Shown: positions 35,824 through 44,592, numbered from the stretch's first letter. The stretch: 64,000 nucleotides of DNA from Bacillus sp. B1-b2 (GCF_009183415.1 NZ_WEHU01000017.1:39049-103048); one strand, 5' to 3'. Numbers and translations are program-made. Notes: generated by a model from the sequence alone, not told the origin.

Positions 35824-37194
35824 TTATTCAACCTTTTTCTTAGAACTCTTCATTTTATATCCAATGTATAAAATCAAAAACCAAATAGGCGCAACCACTA
35901 ATGCTATTCGCATGTCCTCCATGAATCCCATTAAAACAACAACGAAAGCTAAGAATGTTAAAGCTAAATAGGTTGTAATTGGATAAAATGGTATTTTAAA
36001 TGCTAATTTTTCTACTTGTTCTTTTGTTTTTGATTGTCTGAATTTTAATTGAGTAATCAGGATAATGGTCCAGCTGGTAATCCCAGCAATGGTAGCAACA
36101 GAAGAAATATACAGAAATACTTTTTCAGGAACAATATAATTTAGAATTACCGCAATCAATAAAATTAAAGATGAGAATAGAATTCCTCGTCTCGGACTAC
36201 CATTTTTACTAAGCTTACTGAAATACTTCGGACCATTATCTTGCAGAGATAAATTATACAGCATTCTTCCCGAAGCAAATAATCCACTATTAAAAGCTGA
36301 TAATGCTGCTGTTATGACAACAAAGTTAATAATATGTGCAGCGCCAGGAATTCCAACACTATCAAAAATTAATACAAACGGACTACCATTTGTACCTACT
36401 TCATTCCAAGGATACAAAATCATCATGACCCCTAATGCACCAATGTAAAAAATTAATATCCTCCAGACTATACTATTAATAGCTGACGGAATGGATTTTT
36501 GAGGATTTTTTGCTTCTCCTGCTGTAATTCCCACTAATTCTACCCCGCCAAATGAAAACATTACAAGAACTAATGACATCATAATACCATTCATTCCATT
36601 TGGCATAAATCCACCATGTGCCCAAAGATTATCAAATCCGATTGGTTGTCCGCCATTTCCTATACCAAAAATAATGATTCCTAATCCAAGGAGAATCATT
36701 CCGATAATGGCTACTACCTTAATCAATGCAAACCAAAATTCAAACTCTCCAAATGCCTTTACATTCGCGAGGTTTATCATGGTTATGACAATAAGTACAA
36801 TTAGTGCAACAAGCCATGATGGAATATCAGGAAACCAGTAATTCACATAAACACCAACAACCGTTATTTCTGCCATTCCTACAACAACCCACATAAACCA
36901 ATAAGTCCAACCAGTAAAATAACCAGCAAATCTACCTAGATAGCGATGTGCATAAGAACTAAAAGAACCTGAAACAGGCTGATCTACAGCCATTTCACCA
37001 AGTGCTCTCATGATAGTGAAAATAACTAAGCCTCCGATTAAATAGGAAAGTAAAATAGAGGGACCAGCCATTTGAATGGTTGAACTTGATCCATAGAACA
37101 ATCCAACTCCAATTGCCCCTCCAAGAGCAATTAACTGAATATGTCTGTTGTCTAAGCCTCGTTGTAATTTCTTGTTTTGATTATCTTTACTCAA
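35824..37194 (-). CDS. Amino-acid permease, aromatic (AroP/PheP-like) type
   Basis: A 456-residue APC-superfamily permease with 12 membrane helices. The start is TTG 8 bases after AGGAGG. Typical text: IQLIALGGAIGVGLFYGSSS in TM1, ALGEMAVDQPVSGSFSSYAH, FAGYFTGWTYWFMWVVVGMA and FSFGGVELVGITAGEAKNP. The region around FSSYAHRYLGRFAGYFTGW and YVNYWFPDIPSW resembles AroP/PheP. A complete T-box leader with a probable UUC (Phe) specifier precedes it, which independently points to phenylalanine. It should import amino acid with protons when charged tRNA is scarce. Confidence 0.88.
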   Translation of the reverse strand: MSKDNQNKKLQRGLDNRHIQLIALGGAIGVGLFYGSSSTIQMAGPSILLSYLIGGLVIFTIMRALGEMAVDQPVSGSFSSYAHRYLGRFAGYFTGWTYWFMWVVVGMAEITVVGVYVNYWFPDIPSWLVALIVLIVITMINLANVKAFGEFEFWFALIKVVAIIGMILLGLGIIIFGIGNGGQPIGFDNLWAHGGFMPNGMNGIMMSLVLVMFSFGGVELVGITAGEAKNPQKSIPSAINSIVWRILIFYIGALGVMMILYPWNEVGTNGSPFVLIFDSVGIPGAAHIINFVVITAALSAFNSGLFASGRMLYNLSLQDNGPKYFSKLSKNGSPRRGILFSSLILLIAVILNYIVPEKVFLYISSVATIAGITSWTIILITQLKFRQSKTKEQVEKLAFKIPFYPITTYLALTFLAFVVVLMGFMEDMRIALVVAPIWFLILYIGYKMKSSKKKVE

Positions 37195-37249
37195 CCCATA
37201 TTCCTCCTAATAAAATTTTTTTTTAATATCACAACTCCTACAAGAAACA

Positions 37250-37520
37250 AAAAATCGCCCTTTTGGATTACCCAAAAGGACGATTCAACTCGTGTTACCA
37301 CCTTTAATTCATAAGCAACTCATGTTGCTTATCTCCGTAAGTACAGTCATCTGACGATACTTCAGCACATGATTACGGGTGCTAAACCGGTGTATCCTAC
37401 TCACGAATTATTTTCAGTACACTGCTCCAAGATGAATTCACAATCATTCAACATGCACCTCTCATCAACCGGTAACTTTCTTTCTGTCTACATGATTGCT
37501 ACTACTTCTTATCATAGCTT
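37250..37520 (-). ncRNA. T-box riboswitch leader, probable tRNA-Phe (UUC specifier)
   Basis: On the minus strand: a Stem I start with AGAAGTAGTAGC (about 37515), the distal part with TGATGAGAGGTGC, and the specifier-loop text GTGAA-TTC-ATC followed by TTGGAGC. This puts the specifier codon UUC at 37434-37436. The T-box proper AAAGGTGGTAACACGAG is at about 37289-37306. The terminator stem is 37254-37266 with 37272-37284, followed by a T-run. Uncharged tRNA-Phe would stabilise the antiterminator and switch on the downstream permease. The specifier was assigned from the position rule, not from a fold calculation. Confidence 0.88.
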
Positions 37521-37583
37521 TTGTTCTTATATCCCGAAATGTTTAAAACAAATCTTCGTTTATGTAAATATTAATTGTATCTA

Positions 37584-37611
37584 ATTCTATCAATTCATTT
37601 AGGTTTGTCAA
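37584..37611 (-). promoter_or_regulatory. Promoter of the T-box leader and permease
   Basis: On the minus strand TTGACA (37606-37611) is followed after 16 bases by TAGAAT (37584-37589). Transcription would begin near 37577, shortly before the T-box Stem I. Confidence 0.7.
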
Positions 37612-37715
37612 TGTTTTTTTGCGACAGTACTAGTATTTGTTAGTTAGTATGTTTTTATTTAATATTATGAAAATGACCTGCAGATAAAGAAAATGAACCA
37701 CTATCTTCAGTAAAT

Positions 37716-38849
37716 TTATAAAACTCTATTTGAATCCTCCCGATAAATCTCTCCTGTCAATGCTTTCTTTTTATTAGAAACCGTTAGTTTAGTGTAGATA
37801 ATAAAAAAGAAAGTTAATTCAGCAATTATCAAAATATTTGGCACGACAATTATCCAATTTATAATAAAAAAGAAGGTTAAAATCCCTAAAAATAACCCTA
37901 AATGCTGAATTTTCAATCGGTGGTGCACTGGTCTATATTGATGGAAAACCAAGGTAGTTGACAGGAAATAGAGCAATACAGAACCAAAAGTAAAAAATAA
38001 GATAAATGAGTAATGGACTTCATGTAAAAACAGTAGTCTGATAGCTGCTGCAACCATACTCAAAGACATTAAAATAAACAAATGACCATAAATAATGATT
38101 TGTCCAGATGATTTTATAGACTTGTCAAGTTTCTTCTCCAGGTTATCAAAATATTGCCACCACATCGATATAATTAGGATAAATGAAATAATCGCAAATC
38201 CTATTGAATCCCAATTCCCTTGAGTTGGCTGAATGATCGCAAGTGTACTAATAAGAGCTTCCCCAAAGAGAATAATGGTAAATAAACCAAATCGCTCTAA
38301 TAAATGAGCTGTGTTTGCGGGTACCTTTTCTAAGCATTTTCGGCCAAGCACCGGGACAATGATGTCAATAAGGATTCCTGTGTACAACACAGCATATCGA
38401 ACCCAAGAATCAAAAAAGATTGACAATAATGAAATAACGATTCCAATCCAAAAATACCTTCCCAAAAAGAGGGCTACTTGTTTTCGATCTCCCGTTTCTG
38501 TGCGCTGGACAATAAGATATTGAATCGCAGTCACTGCTCTTAAGCCTATATAACCAATTAAAAAAGAAAGATAATAAAGATCAAAATCTACTGATAAACT
38601 TGATGTCATAATTAACACAAAAAACATTTGCATAATTAAAAAAATACGTTGATGAAATAAATCTTTTCCAAACCTATTAATAAGTATGGTTTGCCCAACC
38701 CAAGCCCACCAAATGGGAATAAAAATTAATACAAACTTTACTAAATACTCTGTATGGATATGACCATCTTCAACATGAAATAAAACATGAGTCACAGCTG
38801 CAACCGCCGCCACAAATAACAAATCATAGAAGAGTTCTAACCAAGTCAC
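37716..38849 (-). CDS. ltrA: Low temperature requirement A (LtrA) family membrane protein
   Basis: A 377-residue protein with about ten membrane helices and the LtrA signature TWLELFYDLLFVAAVAAVTH at the N-terminus, then WWAWVGQTILINRFGKD and HLLERFGLFTIILFGEALIS. LtrA was named in Listeria for growth at low temperature; its biochemical role is unknown. The start is unclear. The GTG at 38849 lies 24 bases from the only ribosome-binding site (GGAGGG at 38874-38879). The frame stays open upstream (AVIEEKKV), and the codon at the right spacing is AUA. Confidence 0.88.
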   Translation of the reverse strand: MTWLELFYDLLFVAAVAAVTHVLFHVEDGHIHTEYLVKFVLIFIPIWWAWVGQTILINRFGKDLFHQRIFLIMQMFFVLIMTSSLSVDFDLYYLSFLIGYIGLRAVTAIQYLIVQRTETGDRKQVALFLGRYFWIGIVISLLSIFFDSWVRYAVLYTGILIDIIVPVLGRKCLEKVPANTAHLLERFGLFTIILFGEALISTLAIIQPTQGNWDSIGFAIISFILIISMWWQYFDNLEKKLDKSIKSSGQIIIYGHLFILMSLSMVAAAIRLLFLHEVHYSFILFFTFGSVLLYFLSTTLVFHQYRPVHHRLKIQHLGLFLGILTFFFIINWIIVVPNILIIAELTFFFIIYTKLTVSNKKKALTGEIYREDSNRVL

Positions 38850-39194
38850 TTTCTTTTCTTCTATTACTGCACTCCCTCCAATTCTTTATAGTAACTAGTA
38901 TGATGGAAATGTTTAGTAATGAAAAGAGAAATAATATTGATATAGGCCATTTGCCCAATAATCTTGATTGTAGCTATAATTTACAATAGCGGAAGAAACA
39001 TCAGGACATCCTAACTATTAACATAACTACTTTTCCTTCCTAAATCATGTGATTCCATGTTTTAAAAAAATTCAAGTCACAACTCAGTATCAACTTTTAA
39101 ATGATTTTCCTTTTTAATTTTTGCTATTAGCACATAAGTATTCAATCTTGTACATAATTATATGATAACTGGTAGATGAATTAATATAAATTGG
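38850..39194. other. Divergent intergenic region ltrA-terC, left part
   Basis: About 345 AT-rich bases. It carries the ltrA ribosome-binding site at its left end and must hold the ltrA promoter. No riboswitch (including the manganese yybP-ykoY type often found before terC-like genes) could be recognised. Confidence 0.45.
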
Positions 39195-39208
39195 ACTGAA
39201 CGTTCGGT
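39195..39208. promoter_or_regulatory. Probable TetR operator upstream of terC-tetR
   Basis: ACTGAACGTTCGGT is nearly self-complementary (one mismatched pair position). It lies about 60 bases before terC, and a closely related site (41352-41365) lies before the DUF421 gene. The shared text ACTGA-NN-NTTCGGT flanks the tetR gene on both sides. Confidence 0.6.
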
Positions 39209-39268
39209 TTCTTCAATGAATTTTATCAGTTCAAAGATCATTTCGAAATAACCAAGGAGGATATTTTC

Positions 39269-39931
39269 ATGAGCTTTTATGAGATTTTAGCAGTGATAGG
39301 TATTGATATTTTACTTTCTGGAGATAACGCTATAATAATTGCTCTTGCAGTTAGAAAACTCCCTCCCCATTTACAGAAGAAAGTTATTTTTTGGGGTATG
39401 TTAGGTGCTATTTTACTTAGAATATTAGCTGCAACTCTAATCATTAGTATATTTCATTACCCATTGATTAAAGCAATTGCAGGAATAGTGTTGATAGTAA
39501 TAGCCTATCAAATGATGGTTCAAAAGGATGAAACACATAACATTAAATCCTCTAATCATTTTTTTGGCGCCATAAGAATCATCGCAATATCTGATTTAGC
39601 CTTATCCATCGATAATGTCATTGCGTTAACAAGTGTATCAAATGATATTATGCCAATAATAACTGGTATAATTATTTCTATACCAATAATCATTTTTGGT
39701 AGTCAGTTTTTGTTGAAATTAATGGACAAATTTAAAATTATTATTTACATAGGATCTGGTTTATTAGTGTTTGCAGCAGCTAAAATGATTATTGGGGATA
39801 AAGGAATGGAATTTATTGCTAATGCTATTCCGGATTCCTATCATATAGGGCTTTCCATCATAATAGCAATGCTCACCGTACTATTCGGTTTTATCAGAAA
39901 TAAAATAAAAGGAATTTCTATTTCTCTTTAA
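39269..39931 (+). CDS. TerC-family (YjbE-like) membrane protein
   Basis: A 220-residue protein with seven membrane helices and an AAGGAGGA ribosome-binding site. The TerC acidic motifs are visible: DILLSGDNAIIIALAVRKLP in TM1 and IAISDLALSIDNVIAL at the start of TM4, each with the Asp/Asn pairs thought to coordinate metal. Family members (YjbE/YkoY of B. subtilis, Alx of E. coli) export manganese or metallate exported enzymes. It is followed 119 bases later by a TetR regulator on the same strand, and a probable TetR operator lies upstream. Confidence 0.9.
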   Translation: MSFYEILAVIGIDILLSGDNAIIIALAVRKLPPHLQKKVIFWGMLGAILLRILAATLIISIFHYPLIKAIAGIVLIVIAYQMMVQKDETHNIKSSNHFFGAIRIIAISDLALSIDNVIALTSVSNDIMPIITGIIISIPIIIFGSQFLLKLMDKFKIIIYIGSGLLVFAAAKMIIGDKGMEFIANAIPDSYHIGLSIIIAMLTVLFGFIRNKIKGISISL

Positions 39932-40050
39932 TAAAATTTATATTACTTACTTTTCCTTATGGAAAAAGCAAAAATCTAATAGTAAGAACTAGTAAAAATA
40001 CAATCTTAATTAAATTTTCAAATAGGACAAACACCAATAGGAGTGCTAAT

Positions 40051-40626
40051 ATGGAGAATAAAATAAATTCCACAAAGCTTCGTATTGCTTCAGAAGCAGC
40101 AAAATTATTTGCCAAAAAAGGATATGCTTCCACTTCGATGGAGGATATAATGGTTGCTTCAAATGCTAGCAAAGGTAGTATATACTATCATTTTAAAAAT
40201 AAGGAAGATTTATTTTTGTTTATTCTAGAACAACAAGGAATACAGTGGAAAGAAACATGGAATATAAAAGAAAAACAGTTTCATACAGCTACGGAAAAAC
40301 TAATAGGAATTACTAAACATTACCTTGAAGATTTTAAAAACCCTTTATTTTCTGTCTCTCATGAGTTCACCATAGCAAATGGTGATTATGAAAAGGTACA
40401 AGGCATCATTCGAAACCAATACTATGATGTTTATCAAAGGATTTTCCAGGAAGGAATTAACTCAAAAGAATTCTTACCGGAAAGTACAGAAACGTACATG
40501 TACACCTTTTTAGGCATGCACATCGGTTTAGATACTGCTTATTATGATGATATTTCCTTTGAAGCATTGCAAAAACTATATATGACAGCAACAAATATTT
40601 TTATTAAAGGAATACAAGCATCATAA
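40051..40626 (+). CDS. TetR/AcrR-family transcriptional regulator
   Basis: A 191-residue TetR repressor. The helix-turn-helix is at about 10-55: RIASEAAKLFAKKGYASTSM, then SNASKGSIYYHFKNKEDLFL. The C-terminal ligand domain is all-helical, with ESTETYMYTFLGMHIGLDTA. It probably controls terC and, through a similar site at 41352-41365, the now broken DUF421 gene on its other side. AGGAG precedes the ATG; a terminator follows. Confidence 0.9.
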   Translation: MENKINSTKLRIASEAAKLFAKKGYASTSMEDIMVASNASKGSIYYHFKNKEDLFLFILEQQGIQWKETWNIKEKQFHTATEKLIGITKHYLEDFKNPLFSVSHEFTIANGDYEKVQGIIRNQYYDVYQRIFQEGINSKEFLPESTETYMYTFLGMHIGLDTAYYDDISFEALQKLYMTATNIFIKGIQAS

Positions 40627-40638
40627 GATATTTACTTG

Positions 40639-40676
40639 AGTGAATAGATCAAAAACTATTTTTGATCCGTTCACTC
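40639..40676 (+). terminator. Terminator after tetR
   Basis: GTGAATAGATCAAAAA pairs with TTTTTGATCCGTTCAC (two mismatched positions), with the T-run inside the 3' arm. Confidence 0.6.
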
Positions 40677-40706
40677 ATGAATGTATCGCACTTTAAAAGC
40701 CACGTT

Positions 40707-41328
40707 CTATTTCTTTAATTCAAAATAAAAATCTTCCTTATCGTAACTACATATGAAGATATCTTCTACTTTTACTTTTAATTTCTGTAATTCATCTAAC
40801 AACCACTTTTTATCCTTATCCAATATCATTAAATTTCTTTCTTGTAGCACCCCATCTTGAATTATAGGCAATATAAACTTTTTATTTTTTTCAAAGATTG
40901 TCAATTCTCCTGAAGTTTCAAGAATTGCATAATCTACGTTTGAAATATCACTAATATCCTTTACTCTAAGCTTGAGTAAATAAATCGTTTAAATTATACC
41001 CCGTTTTTTTCATGTTTTTCTGATTACATTTTCATTTCTCGATAATAATAATTGGCTTTCCTTGAAAAATGGAACGTATCGTTTGATTTTTCATACCCAA
41101 GTAGTTCAAGCATAATTGAATAAAGATCAATATTCCTATCGGATATAGACTCTTTAATATAGGTGTTGCATGTTCAATTAAGCCTACAATTAATTCTATA
41201 ACAATTAAATTCATTCCTATATCTAGTAAATTAATTTCTCCTAAATCCTTATTTCCGGCTACTTGAAAGAAAGATAGCATAATTAAAAAAGCTAGTATGA
41301 CCTTAAAACTGATTTGTACATACTCCAT
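40707..41328 (-). pseudogene. DUF421 (YetF/YrbG-type) membrane protein broken by a stop and a frameshift
   Basis: The 5' part (41328 to 41032) starts with ATG after GGAGGG. It gives three membrane helices and the DUF421 linker: AGNKDLGEINLLDIGMNLIV, then IFQGKPIIIIEK, and stops at TGA. The same frame continues past the stop with NMKKTGYNLNDLFTQ. Then the frame changes near a CAAGCTTAGAG, after which LRVKDISDISNVDYAILETS and GELTIFEKN lead to the C-terminal end at 40707. Intact homologs have Gly at the stop position (EKGK) and read TQLRxKDIxxIxxVxFAILE without a break. Two separate lesions are therefore needed to explain it. Confidence 0.8.
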
Positions 41329-41351
41329 ATTTTCACCCTCCTAACCATTAG

Positions 41352-41365
41352 ACCGAATAGTCAGT
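41352..41365. promoter_or_regulatory. Second probable TetR operator, before the DUF421 gene
   Basis: ACCGAATAGTCAGT; its reverse complement ACTGACTATTCGGT agrees at 11 of 14 positions with the site before terC (39195-39208). It lies 24-37 bases upstream of the DUF421 start codon. Confidence 0.55.
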
Positions 41366-41755
41366 TTAGAAAATATTATGAACTTCTGATAAGCCCTTTA
41401 TGCATGGGTTTTTTCAGAGAAAGTAACACGTACACAGCATGCCACTTGTAAATTGCAATCTATAGATATTATCGCAGTTTGTTGTAGTAGAGAAAATACA
41501 TCTAATATAATGACATTTCTTATTTGGTAATCCTAATCATTATTAGTGGAGTAATCAAAGTAATAATAGAGGAAAGCAAAATTCCCTACAGATTAGAAGA
41601 GGGTTATTCACACATAGCTATTATTTTAATGTTCTCTTCTGATTCTCTAAATACAAAAAATCTATCCAAGAGTATAGGTGTTATATTGATAAGAATAATA
41701 GTGTAAGAACATGCAAAGAATAACCTGAATATCATATTTTATAAGGATGGTCCTA
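41366..41755. other. Intergenic region before gerAB-like gene
   Basis: About 390 bases. A plus-strand frame at 41524-41706 is Ile-rich and lacks a ribosome-binding site; it was not accepted as a gene. A forespore (sigma-G) promoter would be expected for the germination gene but none was fixed. Confidence 0.4.
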
Positions 41756-42874
41756 ATGTTAAAGGAGAATATTTCATTAAATCAATTAGCAGCAGTTATT
41801 ATTGGATTTAATTTAGGTAGTACCCTTGTCGTTGTAATGGGTCTTGAAGCTTATGAGGATGCATGGATTACCGTATTGTTCTCCACGCTACTTGGTTTAA
41901 TCATTACTATGTTTTATTTTTCTATTAATGAATTAGCTCCAGATAAAAATTTATTTGAGATAGTTGAATTTTGTATGAATAGACCTATTGCTATAGGTTT
42001 CTCTTTTCTATATCTGATTTACTTTCTTTATATTGCTTGTAGAGTAATGAGAGATTTTGGTGAATTAACTTCCTCTTTTATTCTGCCAATTACTCCTATT
42101 GAAGTAACTGTTTTCACACTAGTTCTTGTAATTGGTTATATCATTTACCTAGGGATTGAAGTATTAGGTAGAACCACTGAAATATTTACTCCTTATTCCT
42201 TTATATTTCTAAGTTTATTAATTATTTTTCTGTTCGCTAGTGGAAATTTATCCGTATCTAAGGCTCTACCTATGCTTGCTAAAGGGATAAATCCAATTAT
42301 ATCAGGATTATTTCCTTATGAACTTAATCGTCCTTGGGGAGAAATGATTGTATTCACTTGTATTTTTCCTTATTTAACAAATTTCAAAGCAAGCAAGATG
42401 GTAGTAGGAGTCACTGTAACTGTTTCTGGTCTTCTATTAACACTTTCTACATTCATTATTATCGCATCTCTTGGTTCAAATGTAGCAGTTCGATCTTCTT
42501 TTCCACTATTAAGTGCTACTAGACTTATTTCTATTGCTAATTTCATTGAGCGTATTGATGCACTTGCTTTATTTATTATTACCCTAGGAATAATTGTTAA
42601 GGGTTCCATTCTCCTGTTTGCTGCATTAAAAGGATTAGAATATATTTTCCGCTTGCCATATCGCTATTTCATCATCCCAATGACTTGCATTATTTCCATG
42701 TTTTCTATATTTATTAGTCTTAGTTATATAGATCACATACAAGAAGGACTGAAAGCTATTCCATTCCTATTACATATACCATTACAATTTTTCCTTCCTA
42801 GCTTTTTAATGTTTATGCTTTTAGTAAAAAAATTCAAGAAACAGAATGATAAGCAGAGCAAAAGCTTGAATTAA
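41756..42874 (+). CDS. GerAB-family spore germination permease subunit (orphan)
   Basis: 372 residues from the ATG 8 bases after AAGGA; an ATG three codons upstream overlaps that ribosome-binding site. About ten membrane helices. The GerAB pattern is seen at the N-terminus (ENISLNQLAAVIIGFNLGST), in the third helix (FSFLYLIYFLYIACRVMRDF) and in LFPYELNRPWGEMIVFTCIF, with IPLQFFLPSFLMFMLLVKKF near the C-terminus. GerAB proteins form the amino-acid or sugar-sensing permease part of germinant receptors in the spore inner membrane, with GerAA and GerAC. Neither partner gene is nearby. Confidence 0.88.
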   Translation: MLKENISLNQLAAVIIGFNLGSTLVVVMGLEAYEDAWITVLFSTLLGLIITMFYFSINELAPDKNLFEIVEFCMNRPIAIGFSFLYLIYFLYIACRVMRDFGELTSSFILPITPIEVTVFTLVLVIGYIIYLGIEVLGRTTEIFTPYSFIFLSLLIIFLFASGNLSVSKALPMLAKGINPIISGLFPYELNRPWGEMIVFTCIFPYLTNFKASKMVVGVTVTVSGLLLTLSTFIIIASLGSNVAVRSSFPLLSATRLISIANFIERIDALALFIITLGIIVKGSILLFAALKGLEYIFRLPYRYFIIPMTCIISMFSIFISLSYIDHIQEGLKAIPFLLHIPLQFFLPSFLMFMLLVKKFKKQNDKQSKSLN

Positions 42875-43017
42875 AACTATCAAAGTATACTAATTTGGCA
42901 CAAAAAAGATGAAAAGATTTCTTTCACCATTTATCAATTAATAAGATTTTATGTATTAAATTCCTTTTACTCGATTGTACAATTTCATCCTATCCCCAAA
43001 TTATTGAGTCGTATGCT

Positions 43018-43047
43018 ACCACCAAATCAAAATTATTTGGTTTGGTG
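43018..43047 (+). terminator. Hairpin after the gerAB-like gene
   Basis: CCACCAAA pairs with TTTGGTGG (with the related TTTGGT inside the loop). The T-run is poor, so the call is tentative. Confidence 0.4.
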
Positions 43048-43093
43048 GCAAGTCATTACAAGTTATCTCATCATTCATTGATGATTTTTCCTA

Positions 43094-43822
43094 TTACTTT
43101 ATTTCTTTATTTATCCACGCTTTAATAGATTCCACGATTTTATCTTGTTGTTCTTTTACGGAAATATCTGCCTCTTTATCGCCAGATTGTTCACCATACA
43201 CCCCAAATTGAGCGTGATTTCCCCCCATTATCTCAAAAAATTCTGTTGTAGTAGGCAGATTCTCCTTCCTATCATCAATTTTTTCAGGAGTGCTTAAACC
43301 ATCATTTGAACCGCTAATTGATAAAACTGGTAATCTAGACTTAGATAGATTATCATTTTCAGCAGAGTAGGATCCTAGCAAGATTACGCCCTTTACTTTG
43401 TCCAGATTAGCATCCGCATACATGGCTGCAGCTGCACCACCCATGGAATGTCCTCCCACAATCCAATTCACTTCCTTATAATTACCTATTATCTCGTCAG
43501 CTTTACTGTAGTCAAATATAGCTAGATTTAACAAGACGTTTGGGATAACTACTAACATATTATTTTTGGATAGTTCTTGCGCCAAATAAGCATAAGCATT
43601 TGGTTCCACTTTAGCTCCAGGGTAAAGAATCAATCCAACTGAACTATCTTCATTTCCATAAATAATCCAATCATCCTCATCTATATAGTTACTATCCATA
43701 TTAATAGCTGGCACTGATACTGCTTTATATGTCATTTGAGTCCAAACCAAAAATATGGCAGCGCATAATAAAATCAGTATGGTTATAGCAATCATTATTT
43801 TTTTAACTAGGGATTTTTTCAT
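43094..43822 (-). CDS. Membrane-anchored alpha/beta hydrolase
   Basis: A 242-residue protein with an uncleaved N-terminal membrane anchor (about 8-28: KIMIAITILILLCAAIFLVW). The alpha/beta hydrolase core reads VGLILYPGAKVEPNAYAYLA, the nucleophile elbow GGHSMGGAAAA with Ser at about 133, LPVLSISGSNDGLSTPEKI (acid Asp) and GGNHAQFG (catalytic His). It belongs to the 5-hydrolase/dienelactone-like group whose substrates are unknown. It diverges from a padR gene, with a classical PadR operator between them, so it is the likely PadR target. Confidence 0.87.
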   Translation of the reverse strand: MKKSLVKKIMIAITILILLCAAIFLVWTQMTYKAVSVPAINMDSNYIDEDDWIIYGNEDSSVGLILYPGAKVEPNAYAYLAQELSKNNMLVVIPNVLLNLAIFDYSKADEIIGNYKEVNWIVGGHSMGGAAAAMYADANLDKVKGVILLGSYSAENDNLSKSRLPVLSISGSNDGLSTPEKIDDRKENLPTTTEFFEIMGGNHAQFGVYGEQSGDKEADISVKEQQDKIVESIKAWINKEIK

Positions 43823-43851
43823 TCACTTTTCACTCTTTCCGATTACTTTTT

Positions 43852-43871
43852 ATATGTCTAAAATGACATAT
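43852..43871. promoter_or_regulatory. PadR operator (ATGT-N8-ACAT)
   Basis: ATATGTC (43852-43858) and GACATAT (43865-43871) form a perfect dyad that contains the ATGT-N8-ACAT pattern described for PadR. It lies between the divergent hydrolase and padR genes, within 30 bases of the hydrolase start. Confidence 0.72.
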
Positions 43872-43946
43872 GTCTATTAACTCATCATCCTACAAATTAG
43901 TCAAGCATGTATGGTATAATTAATGAATCTATAATAAAGGAAAAGA

Positions 43947-44498
43947 GTGTTCTATATGAGCTTACGTTATGCTTTATTAGGAATAATTTCTAAAAAACCT
44001 GTTAGTGGTTATGAAGTAGTAAAAATTTTCAAAGAACAAATTGTTTATTTTTGGAATTCAACACATAGCCAAATTTATACAGAATTACATAAATTAGAAA
44101 AAGAAAACTTACTACAATATGAACTTATTATTCAGACAACTTCTCCTAATAAGAAAATCTATACAATTACCGATCTGGGAAAAAAAGAGTTAATCAATTG
44201 GATACTCGATCAACCTCTAAAGCCAGCTAAAATAAAAGATGAGTTTCTTATCAAGGCAACAGCATTTGATATTCTTTCTGTTAAAGAAATAATTATTTTA
44301 CTTGATGAGGTAATAATGAGAGAAGAACGTATATTTAATATGACAAGAGAGTGGAAAGAAAACTTCACTAATGAGTATTCCGAACAAAATCTAGGTGCCA
44401 TTATTACTTCTGAATATGGCATTCGTTATGCGGAAATGTATTTAAATTGGTGTAAATGGGCTAAAGATTATTTAATTAATAACCATCCGAATGCTTGA
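43947..44498 (+). CDS. PadR-family transcriptional regulator (long form)
   Basis: A 183-residue PadR protein. The winged helix spans about 1-85 (RYALLGIISKKPVSGYEVVK, STHSQIYTELHKLEKENLLQ, NKKIYTITDLGKKELINWI). A C-terminal Vir_act_alpha_C helical dimerisation domain follows (about 95-180, with AEMYLNWCKWAKDYLIN). It starts at GTG 6 bases after AAAGGA, or at ATG three codons later (MSLRYALLG, the common family start). It diverges from the hydrolase gene and probably represses it through the site at 43852-43871. Confidence 0.9.
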   Translation: MFYMSLRYALLGIISKKPVSGYEVVKIFKEQIVYFWNSTHSQIYTELHKLEKENLLQYELIIQTTSPNKKIYTITDLGKKELINWILDQPLKPAKIKDEFLIKATAFDILSVKEIIILLDEVIMREERIFNMTREWKENFTNEYSEQNLGAIITSEYGIRYAEMYLNWCKWAKDYLINNHPNA

Positions 44499-44592
44499 TA
44501 AATGTTAAAAGAGATTAACATAAACGGACTTGTTTTATAGGAAAGCTTTTTTTGTAGGAGTAGTCTAAGGCTATTTTCTATTTTATATATGT

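Noticed and set aside
39000..39194. Possible manganese (yybP-ykoY) riboswitch before terC
   Set aside because: The conserved loop sequences of that riboswitch were not found in the region.
41524..41706. 60-codon Ile-rich plus-strand frame before gerAB
   Set aside because: No ribosome-binding site, low-complexity composition and no family; may be chance in AT-rich DNA.
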